A DNA stretch of 64,000 nt from Oreohelix idahoensis (GCA_024509875.1 JAMPIV010018775.1:62001-126000), one strand, 5' to 3'; counted from the first letter of the stretch, positions 34,975 to 44,826 are shown. Numbers and translations are program-made. Notes: generated by a model from the letters alone, not told the origin.

Positions 34975-35321
34975 ATGTTGTGTTTTCTCAAAGGTGCTTT
35001 TTATTCAAAATTTCTGAGATTTTTTGGAAGTGGTGTAGGTGTGATAATGTAAGTCATTAATAGTGTATTTATTAGCTATTGTGTGTGTTCTTGGGCTTGT
35101 TTTTCTTGTCATTGGATCTACTACATGAAAATCACCAAGAAAAAAACATTAGCTGCCTCAGGAACAAGCAAGTTGCAGGTAAGTTGATAACACTAGTCAA
35201 CAACCAAAATGTACCAGAAATGAAAATAGCTGATCTTAACTAATTTTGGTGTGCTGAAAACGAAAATGACATTAAAAAATGTTGATTGGCTCTAGTTTTC
35301 AAGATATGTGCTACTAGTTTA
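34975..35321. repeat. Flanking repeats X and Y, left of the cysteine-rich gene
   Basis: X (about 34985-35190) is repeated directly at 38110-38300, sharing 'taggtgtgataatgtaag', 'gtgtgtgttcttgggcttgt' and 'aatcaccaaga'. Y (35191-35305) is repeated inverted at 37785-37905: 'cactagtcaac' at 35191-35201 pairs with 'gttgactagtg' at 37894-37904, and 'gtaccagaaat' at 35211-35221 with its complement at 37864-37874. The Y pair brackets the gene at 35925-37567 like terminal repeats. Confidence 0.75.
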
Positions 35322-35333
35322 TTTAATTACGGT

Positions 35334-35676
35334 GGGAGCCGCGCTAGCGTAGTGGTTACAACACCGCTCTGGCGACCGGGTGATACAGGATCAAACCCGG
35401 GCGACGGCATTTGAGGATTTTTCGTCGACCGGGATTTGGACTGGATTAACTCGAGACCTGGCGAGGACATTTGAAGGAGTGTCGTCGACCAGGGACTGGC
35501 GGCTCCTGAGCCGACCCAGCTGCAATGGGTACCTCCGAAATCGGCGAGTATTTGCCTGAATGGCGAGGGACACCTGTCTCTGTACAAGAAATAAAGGGAT
35601 ACTCACGTAAAATCAATGTCAGGTTAGACATAAAAATAATAACCTGAGATTTCGCCTCGAGTATTAGCGGGCGAAC

Positions 35677-35719
<43 letters not shown>
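35334..35719 (+). mobile_element. SINE-B, young copy with 41-base A tail
   Basis: tRNA-like head 'ctagcgtagtggttacaaca' and B box 'ggatcaaacccgg'. The tail is an uninterrupted A run at 35679-35719. A perfect 12-base duplication 'tttaattacggt' flanks it (35322-35333 and 35720-35731). The long pure A tail and perfect duplication show recent LINE-driven insertion. A poly(A) SINE needs a partner LINE with a poly(A) tail, and none of the LINEs seen here ends that way. Confidence 0.95.
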
Positions 35720-35722
<3 letters not shown>

Positions 35723-35924
35723 AATTACGGTCAATTTATATATATGATGCAACTGTTGTGGGTGATTGCATAATTTTTTCTAATGACCAATAAAAATGTA
35801 ACTAGAAGTTGATGATGCAATCCAACCTATGATTACATCACCTTTGTGTATAAATATCTTATCTCTGATAAAATTTTGCCATTAGTTAGTGCATTTGTCC
35901 TTATCAAAAGTATCGTAGTTAGAA

Positions 35925-37567
35925 ATGCCTAGGACATGTGTGAACAGTGCTAATAATTTCTGTTATATATGTGGTGAGGTGACATTTCTATCACAAAAAC
36001 AAAATATAACTGAAGTAATTAAGAAGGCGTACAGTTTGTATTTTGGCTGCAGAATAGGAGATCAAGATAAGAGCTGGGTGCCACACATATGCTGCAATAC
36101 ATGTGCAGCACATCTTAAACTGTGGTTGACTGGCAAAAAGCAAGCTATGCCTTTTGCAGTCCCAATGATTTGGAGAGAGCCCACTGATCATCTCAACAAC
36201 TGTTACTTTTGCATGGTCCCTCCAATTGGGAAAGGCATATCAAAGAAGAAAAAATGGACTCTGGAATATCCAAACATCCCCTCTGCAATATGTCCAGTAC
36301 GACATGGCGATGACCTACCAGTTCCCAAAGTGCCAGAATCATTTTCAGCTGCTTCCACTGATGAAGAAGAGGACATTGGTGGTCCTGAACCATCAACCTC
36401 AAGCGACCCAGATTTTGAGCAAACTACATCCATTAAACCACACTTAATAACCCAAGGTGAGCTGAATTATCTTGTAAGAGATCTGAATTTACTGAAGAAC
36501 AAGGCGGAGCTTTTGGGTTCCAGATTGCAACAGTGGAATCTCCTGACAGAAGATGTTACAATTTCTGTGTATAGGAACCGCCAGAAGCCGCTTATTACAT
36601 TCTTTTTCAAAGAGGGTGACCTTTCTGCATGCCACAACATTTCTGGTTTAATGGCAGCCCTCAAAATCAATTACATACCGGAAGAGTGGAGGCTTTTCCT
36701 TGATTCATCCAAGACGAGTCTTAAAGCTGTTTTGTTGAATAATGGTAATGTGTTACCGTCAATTCCAGTTGGTCACGCAGTTCATATGAAAGAAACTTAT
36801 AAAAACATTAAGCAGATTTTGAAGTGTATAAACTACGATCATCATCATTGGTCACTTTGCGGTGACTTAAAAGGGGTCGCTCTTTTGCTTGGACTACAGG
36901 GTGGATACACCAAGTACTGTTGCTTTCTCTGTGAGTGGGATAGCCATGCATGAAGTGACCATTACATCAGAAGACATTGGCCAATCAGGCAGTCATTGCA
37001 GCCTGGCAGTAAGAACGTTGAGAACCCAGCACTTGTCGACACCAGCAAGATTTTGTTGCCACCCTTGCACATTAAGCTGACTTTCAAATACCTCATCAGA
37101 AAATTTCCAAGACTGAGTGAAGCTAAAATAAGAGAGGGAGTATTTGTTGGTCCGCAAATTCGAAAACTTCTTCATGATGATGAGTTTCTTTGCATGTTGC
37201 ATGGCAAGGAAAAAGCGCATGGCTAGTATTTAAGTCAGTGGTGGACAATTTTCTTGGAAACAACAGATCTGATAATTACAATGAAATTGTAGAAAATCTC
37301 CTTCTGAAGTATAAGAGTCTTGGCTGCAACATGTCTTTGAAAATTCATTTTCTGGATTCTCATCTGGATTTCTTTACGTCAAACTGTGGAGCGGTCAGTG
37401 ATGAGCATGGTGAACGATTTCACCAGGACATTGCTGCTATGGAGACAAGGTATCAAGGCAATTGGAGCCCTTCAATGCTTGCTGATTACTGTTGGACTGT
37501 GACAAGAGACACCTCATTGATTGACTACAAGAAGCAAGCAAAGAGAGCTCGAACAGCGACTGAATAA
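35925..37567 (+). pseudogene. Cysteine-rich protein of unclassified multicopy family, one stop and one frameshift
   Basis: About 540 codons. Residues 10-120 hold a Cys/His cluster: CYICGE, then WVPHICCNTCAAHLKLW, PFAVPMIWREP and CYFCMVPP, likely a zinc module. An acidic linker (STDEEEDIGGPEPSTSSD) follows, then LNYLVRDLNLLKNKAELLGS, WRLFLDSSKTSLKAVLLNNG, GHAVHMKETY, WSLCGDLKG, LLGLQGGYTKYCCFLCEWDS, PPLHIKL, EGVFVGPQIRKL, NMSLKIHFLDSHLDFF, SDEHGERFHQDI and YQGNWSPSMLADYCWTV. An in-frame TGA at 36951-36953 follows CEWDSHA, and a frameshift near 37210 separates HGKEKAHG from SAWLVFKS. I recall similar multicopy uncharacterised proteins from arthropod and other invertebrate genomes but cannot check this. 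Conserved acids in CGDLKG, FLDSHLD and DEHGERFH could be a DDE-type active site; that is speculation. Confidence 0.7.
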
Positions 37568-37779
37568 TGACGGAATGGGTTCAAATGTGCCTTTTTAAAA
37601 CACGATATGTGAACTTTAAATAATGTTTTTATTTTTTCTATCATTTTATGTTGAAATATCAATTAACTGAGTATGTAACCACAATTTTTATAATGCTAAA
37701 GTAGAAAGACTAGTTGTTCACCCCAGAGAATTAAACAAGCATACATTATTTGTATTACTGTAATGTAAATTCATCATTT

Positions 37780-38540
37780 AAAAAAAAAACCAGAGCCAAT
37801 TGATGAATTTCATTATGATATTTGAAATCAGCATGTCAAAATCAATAAGAAATGGTATATTTAATTTCTGGTACAAAAAACTTTTGAAAATTTGTTGACT
37901 AGTGTAATTTTAAAAAAATGTTGCATGCTTTTTCTTTCTTTCAATCATTTTATATTATTGATAATATCTACCTTTCTAAATAAACATATATTTTTTAGCT
38001 TTAGGCAATAGTACATTCATTTATCATCAAAATGACATATAATTAATAAAAATCTGTTTAAAATTAATAGATCTGCAGCTTAAGTTCTACAAACACTTAC
38101 AGGGAGAAAATGAGGAAAAAATTTCAGACATTTTTTGGGAAGTGGCATAGGTGTGATAATGTAAGCTACCAACAGTGTAAATATTAGTCAGTGTGTGTGT
38201 TCTTGGGCTTGTTTTTATTGTTTTTGGATATACTACATGATAATCACCAAGAGAAAGGTATTACCTACCATAGAAACAAGAAATTTGAACATAAGTTGAT
38301 AATTTGGAAACAAATTTGAATTGATGTTTGTTTGTCAATCATTTTACATTACTAATAATATCTACCATATTAAGTAAACTTTCCTTTTATCAGCTTTAGG
38401 CAATAGTACATTCATTTATCATCAAAATGAGATATAATTCATAAAAATCTGTTTAAAATTAAGAAAACTACAGATTAAATCCTTCATCCACCTACAGAAT
38501 GAAAATGGGAACAAAATTTAATTCAGCCACAGTGTGTTTT
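37780..38540. repeat. Flanking repeats Y (inverted), Z, X, Z right of the cysteine-rich gene
   Basis: Y is inverted relative to 35191-35305. Z occurs twice directly, about 37925-38095 and 38325-38500, sharing 'ctttaggcaatagtacattc', 'atttatcatcaaaatga' and 'aaaaatctgtttaaaatta'. X at 38110-38300 lies between them and matches 34985-35190. The block ends at the right TTAA of the piggyBac unit. Confidence 0.75.
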
Positions 38541-38556
38541 TCAATTTGGTAGTTAA

Positions 38557-39599
38557 TGTGCTAATTCTCGGTCCTTCAAAGATTGTCTAATGTTGTCCTC
38601 CCAGCGGACTCTGGGTCGTCCTGCGGGTCTGGATCCCTGGCTCTTTGTTTCCCATGCTTGTCGTGGTAGCCGATCTTCTCCCATTCTGCAGACATGGCCA
38701 AACCATCTTAGTTGGGACTGTTCCACCTGGGTCTGCTAGGGGGTGGGATTTTAGGCCTTGAAGTATCGTCTGGTTGCGGACCATGTCTCCTCCCGTTACC
38801 TCAACCACCCTCCTCAGACACCTCATCTCCGAGGTTTGGATCTGGCCTCTATGGGCCGAAGTCACCGCCCACGACTCGCATCCATATGTCAAGACTGGGA
38901 CATAGGTGGAGCGGCATACAGCCATCTTCGTCTTTCACCAACCCCTCTCCCTCGATTTATGGCCTGAAAAAGTCTCCCCGCCGCTGCTCTTCGAGTGGCC
39001 AACTCTTCCCCGATGCCTCTCCCTCGGTCCACAACAGCTCTGAGGTATTTAAAGTGGTCAACCTGCTCTCCCAGCCTAATCTGACGTCCTCTTTCTTCTC
39101 GTGATATCATCATGGATTTTGTTTTAGAGCTGCCCATGACCATCCCTCTCCCCTCCAGCCCCGCAGGCCGGACCGGAGACGTGCATCCGATTTAGCAATC
39201 AGGGCAACATCATCAGCAAATGCCAGCTCTGAAATACAGACCTGTCTCATCTTCCAGTACCCCACAGAATACTTTCTAGTTCTCTCCTTACATGCCTTGA
39301 TGACATCGTCCATGAGGAGTATGAAAAGATAAGGTGACAGGATATCACCTTGTCTTACACCAGTGGTGGTCCTGAACTCTTCTGACTTATGGTTTGCTGT
39401 CCTCACATAGTTTCTGCAAGACTTGTAGAAGCTCTGAATAGCATGAATCAGGGGAGCTGGAATGTTCTTCCTTGCCGAACAGTCCCAAAGTTTGCTCCAG
39501 GGACCCTGTCAAATGCCTTTTCCAGATCAATGAAACAAAGATGGATCTCACTCTTATACTCAAGGGCCTTTTCACTCAGCTGTCTGAGTGTGAAGATTG
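38557..39599 (-). mobile_element. LINE-B copy 1, right part, with RT remnants
   Basis: Minus-strand LINE-B sequence: LAFADDVALIAKSDARL at about 39200, GVRQGDILSPYLFILLMDD at about 39330, YGCESWAVTS at about 38890 and WPCLQNGRRS at about 38690. The frame is broken by several indels. The 5' truncation point is at 39599, where 'tgtactaac' (39600-39608) repeats 28473-28481. The copy was therefore about 1.15 kb before the piggyBac unit split it. Confidence 0.9.
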
Positions 39600-39744
39600 T
39601 GTACTAACTGTGGCCATAATCAATGTTTTTTTTTTACTTCGTAAATGGATTACCTTGATGTCTGAAGACTAAAAAGGAAAGTTTTATTGTCTACAACAGT
39701 AATTTGTCTTTAGTAAGCTCGTATTCTACAGTTAACATTCTAAG

Positions 39745-39927
39745 CAAACATCCATTTATTAAAGTCTAGCTTTTTGGTTGTTGTTTTTGTTGTTCTCCAT
39801 GTTTCAGAGCCATACAATAGGACTGACGTGACATTTGAGTTGAAGATTCTTATTTTTGTGTTGAACCTGACATCTTTTGATCTCCATATATTTCCCAGTG
39901 CAATGAAAGCTCTATTTTGATATCTCT
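39745..39927 (-). pseudogene. LINE-C fragment, left part (split by LINE-A)
   Basis: The minus strand reads NRAFIALGNIWRSKDVRFNT, KIRIFNSNVTSVLLYGSETW and RTTKTTTKKL, parallel to 54165-54320. It continues at 43274-43540 on the far side of the LINE-A insertion. Confidence 0.8.
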
Positions 39928-39940
39928 GTCTGTGTATACT

Positions 39941-42900
39941 TCTTCTTCTTCTTCGATCCTTAACCACCGACGGTCAAAGCAGTCTGTGGCCATTACGCCT
40001 AGTGGCGTCTTGTAGGGCAACAACAAATTGATTCCACTTTGCACGGTCGGTGGCCATCCTTCGTACAGTGCCCCAACTCTGGTTCATTCTTTGCATCTCA
40101 GCCTCCACAGTCCTCCGCCAAGTTGTTTTTGGTCGGCCTCTCTTTCGCTTTCCTTCAGGGGTCCAAAGCATAGCTGTTCTTGTGATGGCATCGGGGTCTC
40201 TTCTGAGGACATGACCAACCCAGCTCCAGCGTCTGCCAGCTATGATGGTATGCATGTCCTCTTGCTTGCTACGAGTAAGCAGATCTTGGTTGGTGATGGT
40301 ATTCGGCCAAAAGATTCGGTGAATTTTTCTTAGGCATGTTGTGTGAAAAGAGGACAATTTTGACATTTCCTTCTCTGTGACTCTCCAGCATTCCGCACCA
40401 TAGAGAAGCACAGAAAGCACGCAACTCTGGTATAATCTTAATTTTGTGCTTGTGCTGTATTGGGAGGACTTCCAGATGTTATTTAGGCTAAAGAAGGCTG
40501 TTCTTGCCTTATTCATTCTGATGTTGATGTCTTTGCCTGCCCCACCGTCTGGTGTTACTATGCTTCCTAGGTATGTGAAGGTATCTGTCTGTACCAGTTG
40601 CTGATTCCTTACTGATATGGGCTCAGGGTTGCTCACATTGAGCGTCATGACCTCAGACTTCTTTAAATTGATGTTCAAGCCCACCTGCTGGCTAAATTTA
40701 TTAAGTCTATCCGTTTTTTCCTGGATGTGTTGATGTGAATGTGCCAGCAGTGCAATGTCATCTGCATATTCCAGATCTTCCAATGTTGAAAATGTAGTCC
40801 ATCTTATTCCTCTTGGACTGCCCTCTGTTGTCTGGCGCATCACCCAGTCTATGACTGTTAAAAATAGAGTGGTTGATAAGGGGCATCCCTGTCGTACTCC
40901 TGTCTTCACCTCGAAGGTTAGGTTGCTCTGCCCAACACTACACGTAAAGTTGGCATAGAGGTTTTTTATGATTGACACTATGCAGCTTGGAATTCCATAA
41001 GCCCTCAGTATTTTCCATAAACTGTCCCTATGTATGCTGTCAAAAGCCTTTTCAAAATCAACAAAATTTATGTAAAGATGTCTTTGCCATTCTGAGCACT
41101 GCTCTATAATGTTCCTGAGAGTGAATATATGGTCTACACATCTTCTGTTCTTTCTAAATCCTGCTTGTTCTTTCCTCAGTTTGTAGTCTACTGCCTTTGA
41201 AATTCTCTGTATAATTATCCTGCCTAGTATTTTGCTGGGAACTGAGAGAAGAGTGATTCCTCTCCAATTATTGCAGTCTGAAAGATCTCCCTTCTTGGGC
41301 AATTTGACAATTATTCCTTTGTTCCACTCTGATGGTGTTGTCCCCGTTTTCCACACTTGTGCAAATAGTGGTTCTAATAGTTCTGCTGCTAGCTCAGGGT
41401 CTGTCTTAAATAGCTCTGCATTTAAGTTATCATGGCCCGGAGCTTTACCGTTCTTTAACCCTTTGATTGCTGTGATGATTTCTTCTTTTCGTGGAATGTC
41501 TGTATTTACATCTAGATCGTTTTCAGCCTCAGGAACATTCAATTGTGTCTCTGGTATTTCCTTGTTCAGAGTTTCTCTGAAGTGCTCTGCCCATCTTGTT
41601 TCCTGTCCCCCTGCTGTCTTGATGAGATTTCCTTGCTTATCTCTTACTAATGTAATATTGTTTGCACCTTGTTTTCCGCTGATGAATTTAGTTATTTTGT
41701 ATACTGTGCTTTGTTCATTTCTCAGTGCTGCCTCTTCTGCCTGTTTTGCAAGATCGTCTAGGAAATTCCTTTTGTTGGCTCGGGTTTGGCATTTAACTTC
41801 CCTGTCCAGTTGACTGTACTGTTCGCTATATAGTTGCTTTAATCTGGGGGACTTCGCTTCTGTTTTCTTTCTTTTCATTTCCTTTCTCATCTTTATGGTG
41901 TTTAGTGTTTCTGGTGTTATCCAGTCTTGCTTCTTCCTTTCCTGGAATCCTAAGCATGACTTGCTACTTTCCTTATATATTGTTGAAATGGTGTTAAAAT
42001 TCTGGTCTATATCATCAGTCAATGTCTTTTGCTGGCTTTTGGCAAATTGATATCGTTTCTTAATGTCGGCCGCAAAAGCTTTTCTGGTAAGGGGGTCCTT
42101 CAATTTGCTGATGTCAAATCTTTTCTGTGTAGTTACAGTTGGTCCAGCCCTTCTTAGTTTCACTTTCAGTTTTGCAACTACTAAATGGTGATCGCTTCCC
42201 ACATCTGCACCTCTTCTTACCTTCACATCTTGTAATGCATGTCTCCATCTACCGTTAATCATGATGTGGTCTATCTGGTTTCTGTCCCGACCATTTGGTG
42301 ATTCCCATGTTAACTTGTGAATTTCCTTATGTGGGAAAAGTGTTCCTCCAATGACCAGGTTGTTAATGCTACAGAAACTTATTAGCTTATCCCCATTTTC
42401 GTTTGCTATTCCGCTGCCGCATTTCCCCATTGTTCTTTCATTATATGTATTGTGTGTACCAACTTTCGCATTGAGGTCTCCCATTACTATAACAAGATCA
42501 TATCTAGGTGTGTCCACCATTTCTTTCTGCAGTTGTTGATAGAATTCATCCTTGACCTCCTCATCGCTATCATTCGTTGGTGCGTAGCATTGTATTATTG
42601 TAGTGTTGGTGAATCTCCCTCTCAATCTCAATCGTATCAGTCTGTTGTTGATGGGTTTCCATTCCAGTAATGTCCTTTCTATCCCTTTCTGTAGAATAAT
42701 GGCTACGCCTTCACTGTGCTGTCCATCCTCTCTTCCAGAGTAAAGTACTGTTTCTCCTGTTGCTGTTTTAACTTTTCCCGCCCCTGTCCATCTGCTCTCG
42801 CTTATCCCCAGGATGTGTAACCTATAGTTTCTCATTTCTGCCGTGACCTGTCTTAGTTTACCTGTCTCGTACATTGTCCTGACATTCCAAAATCCTATTC

Positions 42901-43260
42901 TTGTATCCTGTTTTGCGGTCAGGACATCCGTTTTCATGTCAGTGGCTTCCTTTCGGCTTTCACCACTGACAGTCATGCGAGCCACAGACTCCGAATGTCC
43001 ATCCCGCAGCAAAGTTTGTTCATTTGATGTTGTTTCCGTAACTTCATTATTTTTTTTTACATAGACAGGGGTGTCAGCCCTATGCTAAAACCCCCAACCT
43101 GGAGGACCAGGGTACCAGCTTTTGTCTGACCCCTACCCACACAGACCAGTCCAGCTTGGTTGAACCTACCAGGAGTAAAACTCCCACTGGCATAGCTCTG
43201 GGGATTGTCAGGGTACGCAAGCTGCCATACCGCTACAAGGTATAGGTACCATTGATGGCA
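39941..43260 (-). mobile_element. LINE-A, full-length RTE-like element with 13-bp target duplication
   Basis: 3.3 kb flanked by identical 'gtctgtgtatact' at 39928-39940 and 43261-43273. The 3' end (left) is 'ggttaaggatcgaagaagaa' plus 'gaaga', a short GAA-type tail. The 5' leader is 43013-43260. The insertion split a LINE-C copy. An open ORF and a perfect duplication indicate a recent, possibly source-competent copy. Confidence 0.95.
39974..43012 (-). CDS. LINE-A endonuclease-reverse transcriptase, intact 1012 residues
   Basis: Uninterrupted ORF on the minus strand. Endonuclease, residues about 40-290: GFWNVRTMYETGK, ILGISESRWTG (Glu), QCYAPTNDSDEE, VMGDLNAKVG, DRNQIDHIMI and DVGSDHHLVVAKL. 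Reverse transcriptase, about 500-780: LKNGKAPGHDNLNAELF, LPKKGDLSDCNNWRGITLLS, AGFRKNRRCVDHIFTLRNI, FVDFEKAFDSIHRDSLW (block A Asp), GVRQGCPLSTTLFLTVIDWV (B) and LEYADDIALLAHS (C, YADD), then FTYLGSIVTPDGG. C-terminal region: LLYGAECWRV, CLRKIHRIFWPNTI and GRRWSWVGHVLRRDPDAITR, ending RRNGHRLL. All key residues are present. The protein nicks target DNA and reverse-transcribes its own RNA there. The Met at 43012 is the first in frame; a slightly later start is possible. Confidence 0.9.
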   Translation of the reverse strand: MLRDGHSESVARMTVSGESRKEATDMKTDVLTAKQDTRIGFWNVRTMYETGKLRQVTAEMRNYRLHILGISESRWTGAGKVKTATGETVLYSGREDGQHSEGVAIILQKGIERTLLEWKPINNRLIRLRLRGRFTNTTIIQCYAPTNDSDEEVKDEFYQQLQKEMVDTPRYDLVIVMGDLNAKVGTHNTYNERTMGKCGSGIANENGDKLISFCSINNLVIGGTLFPHKEIHKLTWESPNGRDRNQIDHIMINGRWRHALQDVKVRRGADVGSDHHLVVAKLKVKLRRAGPTVTTQKRFDISKLKDPLTRKAFAADIKKRYQFAKSQQKTLTDDIDQNFNTISTIYKESSKSCLGFQERKKQDWITPETLNTIKMRKEMKRKKTEAKSPRLKQLYSEQYSQLDREVKCQTRANKRNFLDDLAKQAEEAALRNEQSTVYKITKFISGKQGANNITLVRDKQGNLIKTAGGQETRWAEHFRETLNKEIPETQLNVPEAENDLDVNTDIPRKEEIITAIKGLKNGKAPGHDNLNAELFKTDPELAAELLEPLFAQVWKTGTTPSEWNKGIIVKLPKKGDLSDCNNWRGITLLSVPSKILGRIIIQRISKAVDYKLRKEQAGFRKNRRCVDHIFTLRNIIEQCSEWQRHLYINFVDFEKAFDSIHRDSLWKILRAYGIPSCIVSIIKNLYANFTCSVGQSNLTFEVKTGVRQGCPLSTTLFLTVIDWVMRQTTEGSPRGIRWTTFSTLEDLEYADDIALLAHSHQHIQEKTDRLNKFSQQVGLNINLKKSEVMTLNVSNPEPISVRNQQLVQTDTFTYLGSIVTPDGGAGKDINIRMNKARTAFFSLNNIWKSSQYSTSTKLRLYQSCVLSVLLYGAECWRVTEKEMSKLSSFHTTCLRKIHRIFWPNTITNQDLLTRSKQEDMHTIIAGRRWSWVGHVLRRDPDAITRTAMLWTPEGKRKRGRPKTTWRRTVEAEMQRMNQSWGTVRRMATDRAKWNQFVVALQDATRRNGHRLL

Positions 43261-43273
43261 GTCTGTGTATACT

Positions 43274-43540
43274 GCAGCCACGTAAATATGCATGATTCTA
43301 TATCATGCAGTGGTGTTTTTACCTCGTTATCACTTCCTGCATTTATTCTCATTATCTCTGTGTTTTCCCTGGGTAATTTCAGACCCACTTGCCGTGATCT
43401 AGTATTTTCCTTTTGCCCTGCATCTGATTACGGTTATGGGACAGAAATGCCAGGTCAACGACAAAATCTAGATCTTCAAGCTGTTAAGTCAGGCTGGGGT
43501 CGACCAGTGTTAACAATCATCAATGAGAAGTTCATAAGCT
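43274..43540 (-). pseudogene. LINE-C fragment, right part (split by LINE-A)
   Basis: It matches the LINE-C nucleotide sequence at 53910-54090: 'tctgattacggttatgggac' is the complement of 'tcccataaccataatcaga', and 'gatcttcaagctgtt' of 'acagcttgatgatc'. With 39745-39927 it formed one copy before LINE-A inserted. Confidence 0.75.
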
Positions 43541-43574
43541 AATACATTTGTGAGTGTTACAGTAAGCTCCTAGT

Positions 43575-44345
43575 GTTACCAATGGTGATTAATGGTGATG
43601 CTTTCATTTCCAATGGTGATTAATGTGATGCTTTCATTACCAATGGTGATTAATGTGATGCTTTCATTACCAATGATGATTAATGTGATGCTTTCATTAC
43701 CAATGATGATTAATGTGATGCTTCCATTACCAATGGTGATTAATGGTGATGCTTTCATTACCAATGGTGATTAATGTGATGCTTTCATTACCAATGATGG
43801 TTAATGTGAGGCTTTCATTACCAATGGTGATTAATGTGATGCTTTCATTACCAATGATGATTAATGTGATGCTTCCATTACCAATGGTGATTAATGTGAT
43901 GCTGTCATCAAAGGTAGGTAAAGGATCCCGTTACACGCCCACTGAGGCATATTGGGAATATGGTGTTAGGCCCATATTTTCTCGACCATCGGCACACTAG
44001 GGGTGATGTGGTCAGCATCCCGCCGGCCGCCTTAACCTTCCCAGAAGTTGCTCTGGTACCCAACTAGGGCTGGGTCGACCCAGGAGCCGTTTGCGGCCTA
44101 AAAAAAATTGCACCTCAACTGGGGATCCAAGCATTGACCCCTGAGCTAGGAAGCCAGTGCACTAACCACTATGCTAACGCAGCTGTCATTAGTAATGGTG
44201 ATTAATGTGATGCTTTCATTACCAATGATGATTAATGTGATGCTTTCATTACTAATGATGATTAATGTGATGCTTTCATTACCAATGGTGATTAATGTTG
44301 TGCTTTCATTACCAATGATGATTAATGTGATGCTTTCATTATCAA
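43575..44345. repeat. Minisatellite MS5, 30-bp unit, interrupted by a SINE
   Basis: The unit is 'attaccaatggtgattaatg' + 'tgatgctttc', with 'gatgat' and 'cttcc' variants. About 11 copies lie at 43575-43915 and 5-6 at 44185-44345. The gap is the SINE-A copy at 43909-44181. Confidence 0.95.
43909..44181 (-). mobile_element. SINE-A inserted in MS5
   Basis: On the minus strand: 'agcatagtggttagtgcact', a decayed B box ('ggtcaatgcttgg'), and body 'gtcgacccagcc' to 'cgtgtaacgggatcc'. Flanked by 'gctgtcat' at 43901-43908 and 44182-44189, a perfect 8-base duplication made within one minisatellite unit. Confidence 0.9.
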
Positions 44346-44738
44346 AGTTTTGGTTATTAAAGGTTGAGAGAAATATTAGTAATCTGTTGCACTCAAAAGA
44401 GTTAAAGGTAGGCTTTTCAAGTCATAAATTGTGCTTAAAAAAATTAACACTAATTTCTTAGTTATAAGATGGCTAAAAAATCAACAGTAAATTTTTAGTA
44501 ACAAGATAGCTAAAGAGTTAATAGTTAGTCATACAGCATAGCAGTTAAGTTATTAGTAAACTGTTCGAATCCAAGTCACAAATCTTGTTGGTATGGTGTT
44601 ACAGTAAAACAACATATGAGGCTAGACAGAAGCTTATGCCTGTGTATTTTACTGGGCCTCATGTGGCTCCCTGGAGCTGTAGAGAACAGACCATGTTTCT
44701 CACTGACATGTGTCATAGGCAGTAACTCGTGAGGTTGT
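44346..44738. other. No gene seen
   Basis: Unassigned AT-rich sequence between MS5 and the G tract. Confidence 0.45.
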
Positions 44739-44770
44739 GGGGAGGGGGGGGGGGGCGGGGCGGTGGGGGG

Positions 44771-44825
<55 letters not shown>
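44739..44825 (+). repeat. Poly(G) tract, about 85 bases
   Basis: Nearly pure G with a few C/T/A near the left edge. It could form G-quadruplexes, but long G runs are also a common sequencing or assembly artefact. The proline-only ORF on the opposite strand is not a gene. Confidence 0.9.

Positions 44826-44826
<1 letters not shown>

Larger units (their letters stand above)
28592..38552 (+). mobile_element. piggyBac-type composite inserted at TTAA in LINE-B
   Basis: TTAA occurs at 28588-28591 and 38553-38556, and the inner ends are inverted ('ctaccgc' and, on the other strand, 'ctaccaa'). Removing the unit brings the two LINE-B halves together, apart from about a dozen bases at the junction. 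The transposase gene runs through 28860-34944. The unit has grown to about 10 kb by later insertions: mariner 29905-31228, LINE-B about 31312-34255, SINE-B 35334-35719, and a region holding a cysteine-rich gene at 35925-37567. Confidence 0.75.

Noticed and set aside
34975..38500. LTR retrotransposon with X repeats as LTRs
   Set aside because: X copies are only about 205 bases and roughly 80% identical, lack TG...CA ends, and no gag, protease, integrase or LTR-type RT lies between them.
39974..43012. Intact ORF as a possible host gene
   Set aside because: It is a LINE protein bounded by a 13-base target duplication, with truncated relatives elsewhere in the window.
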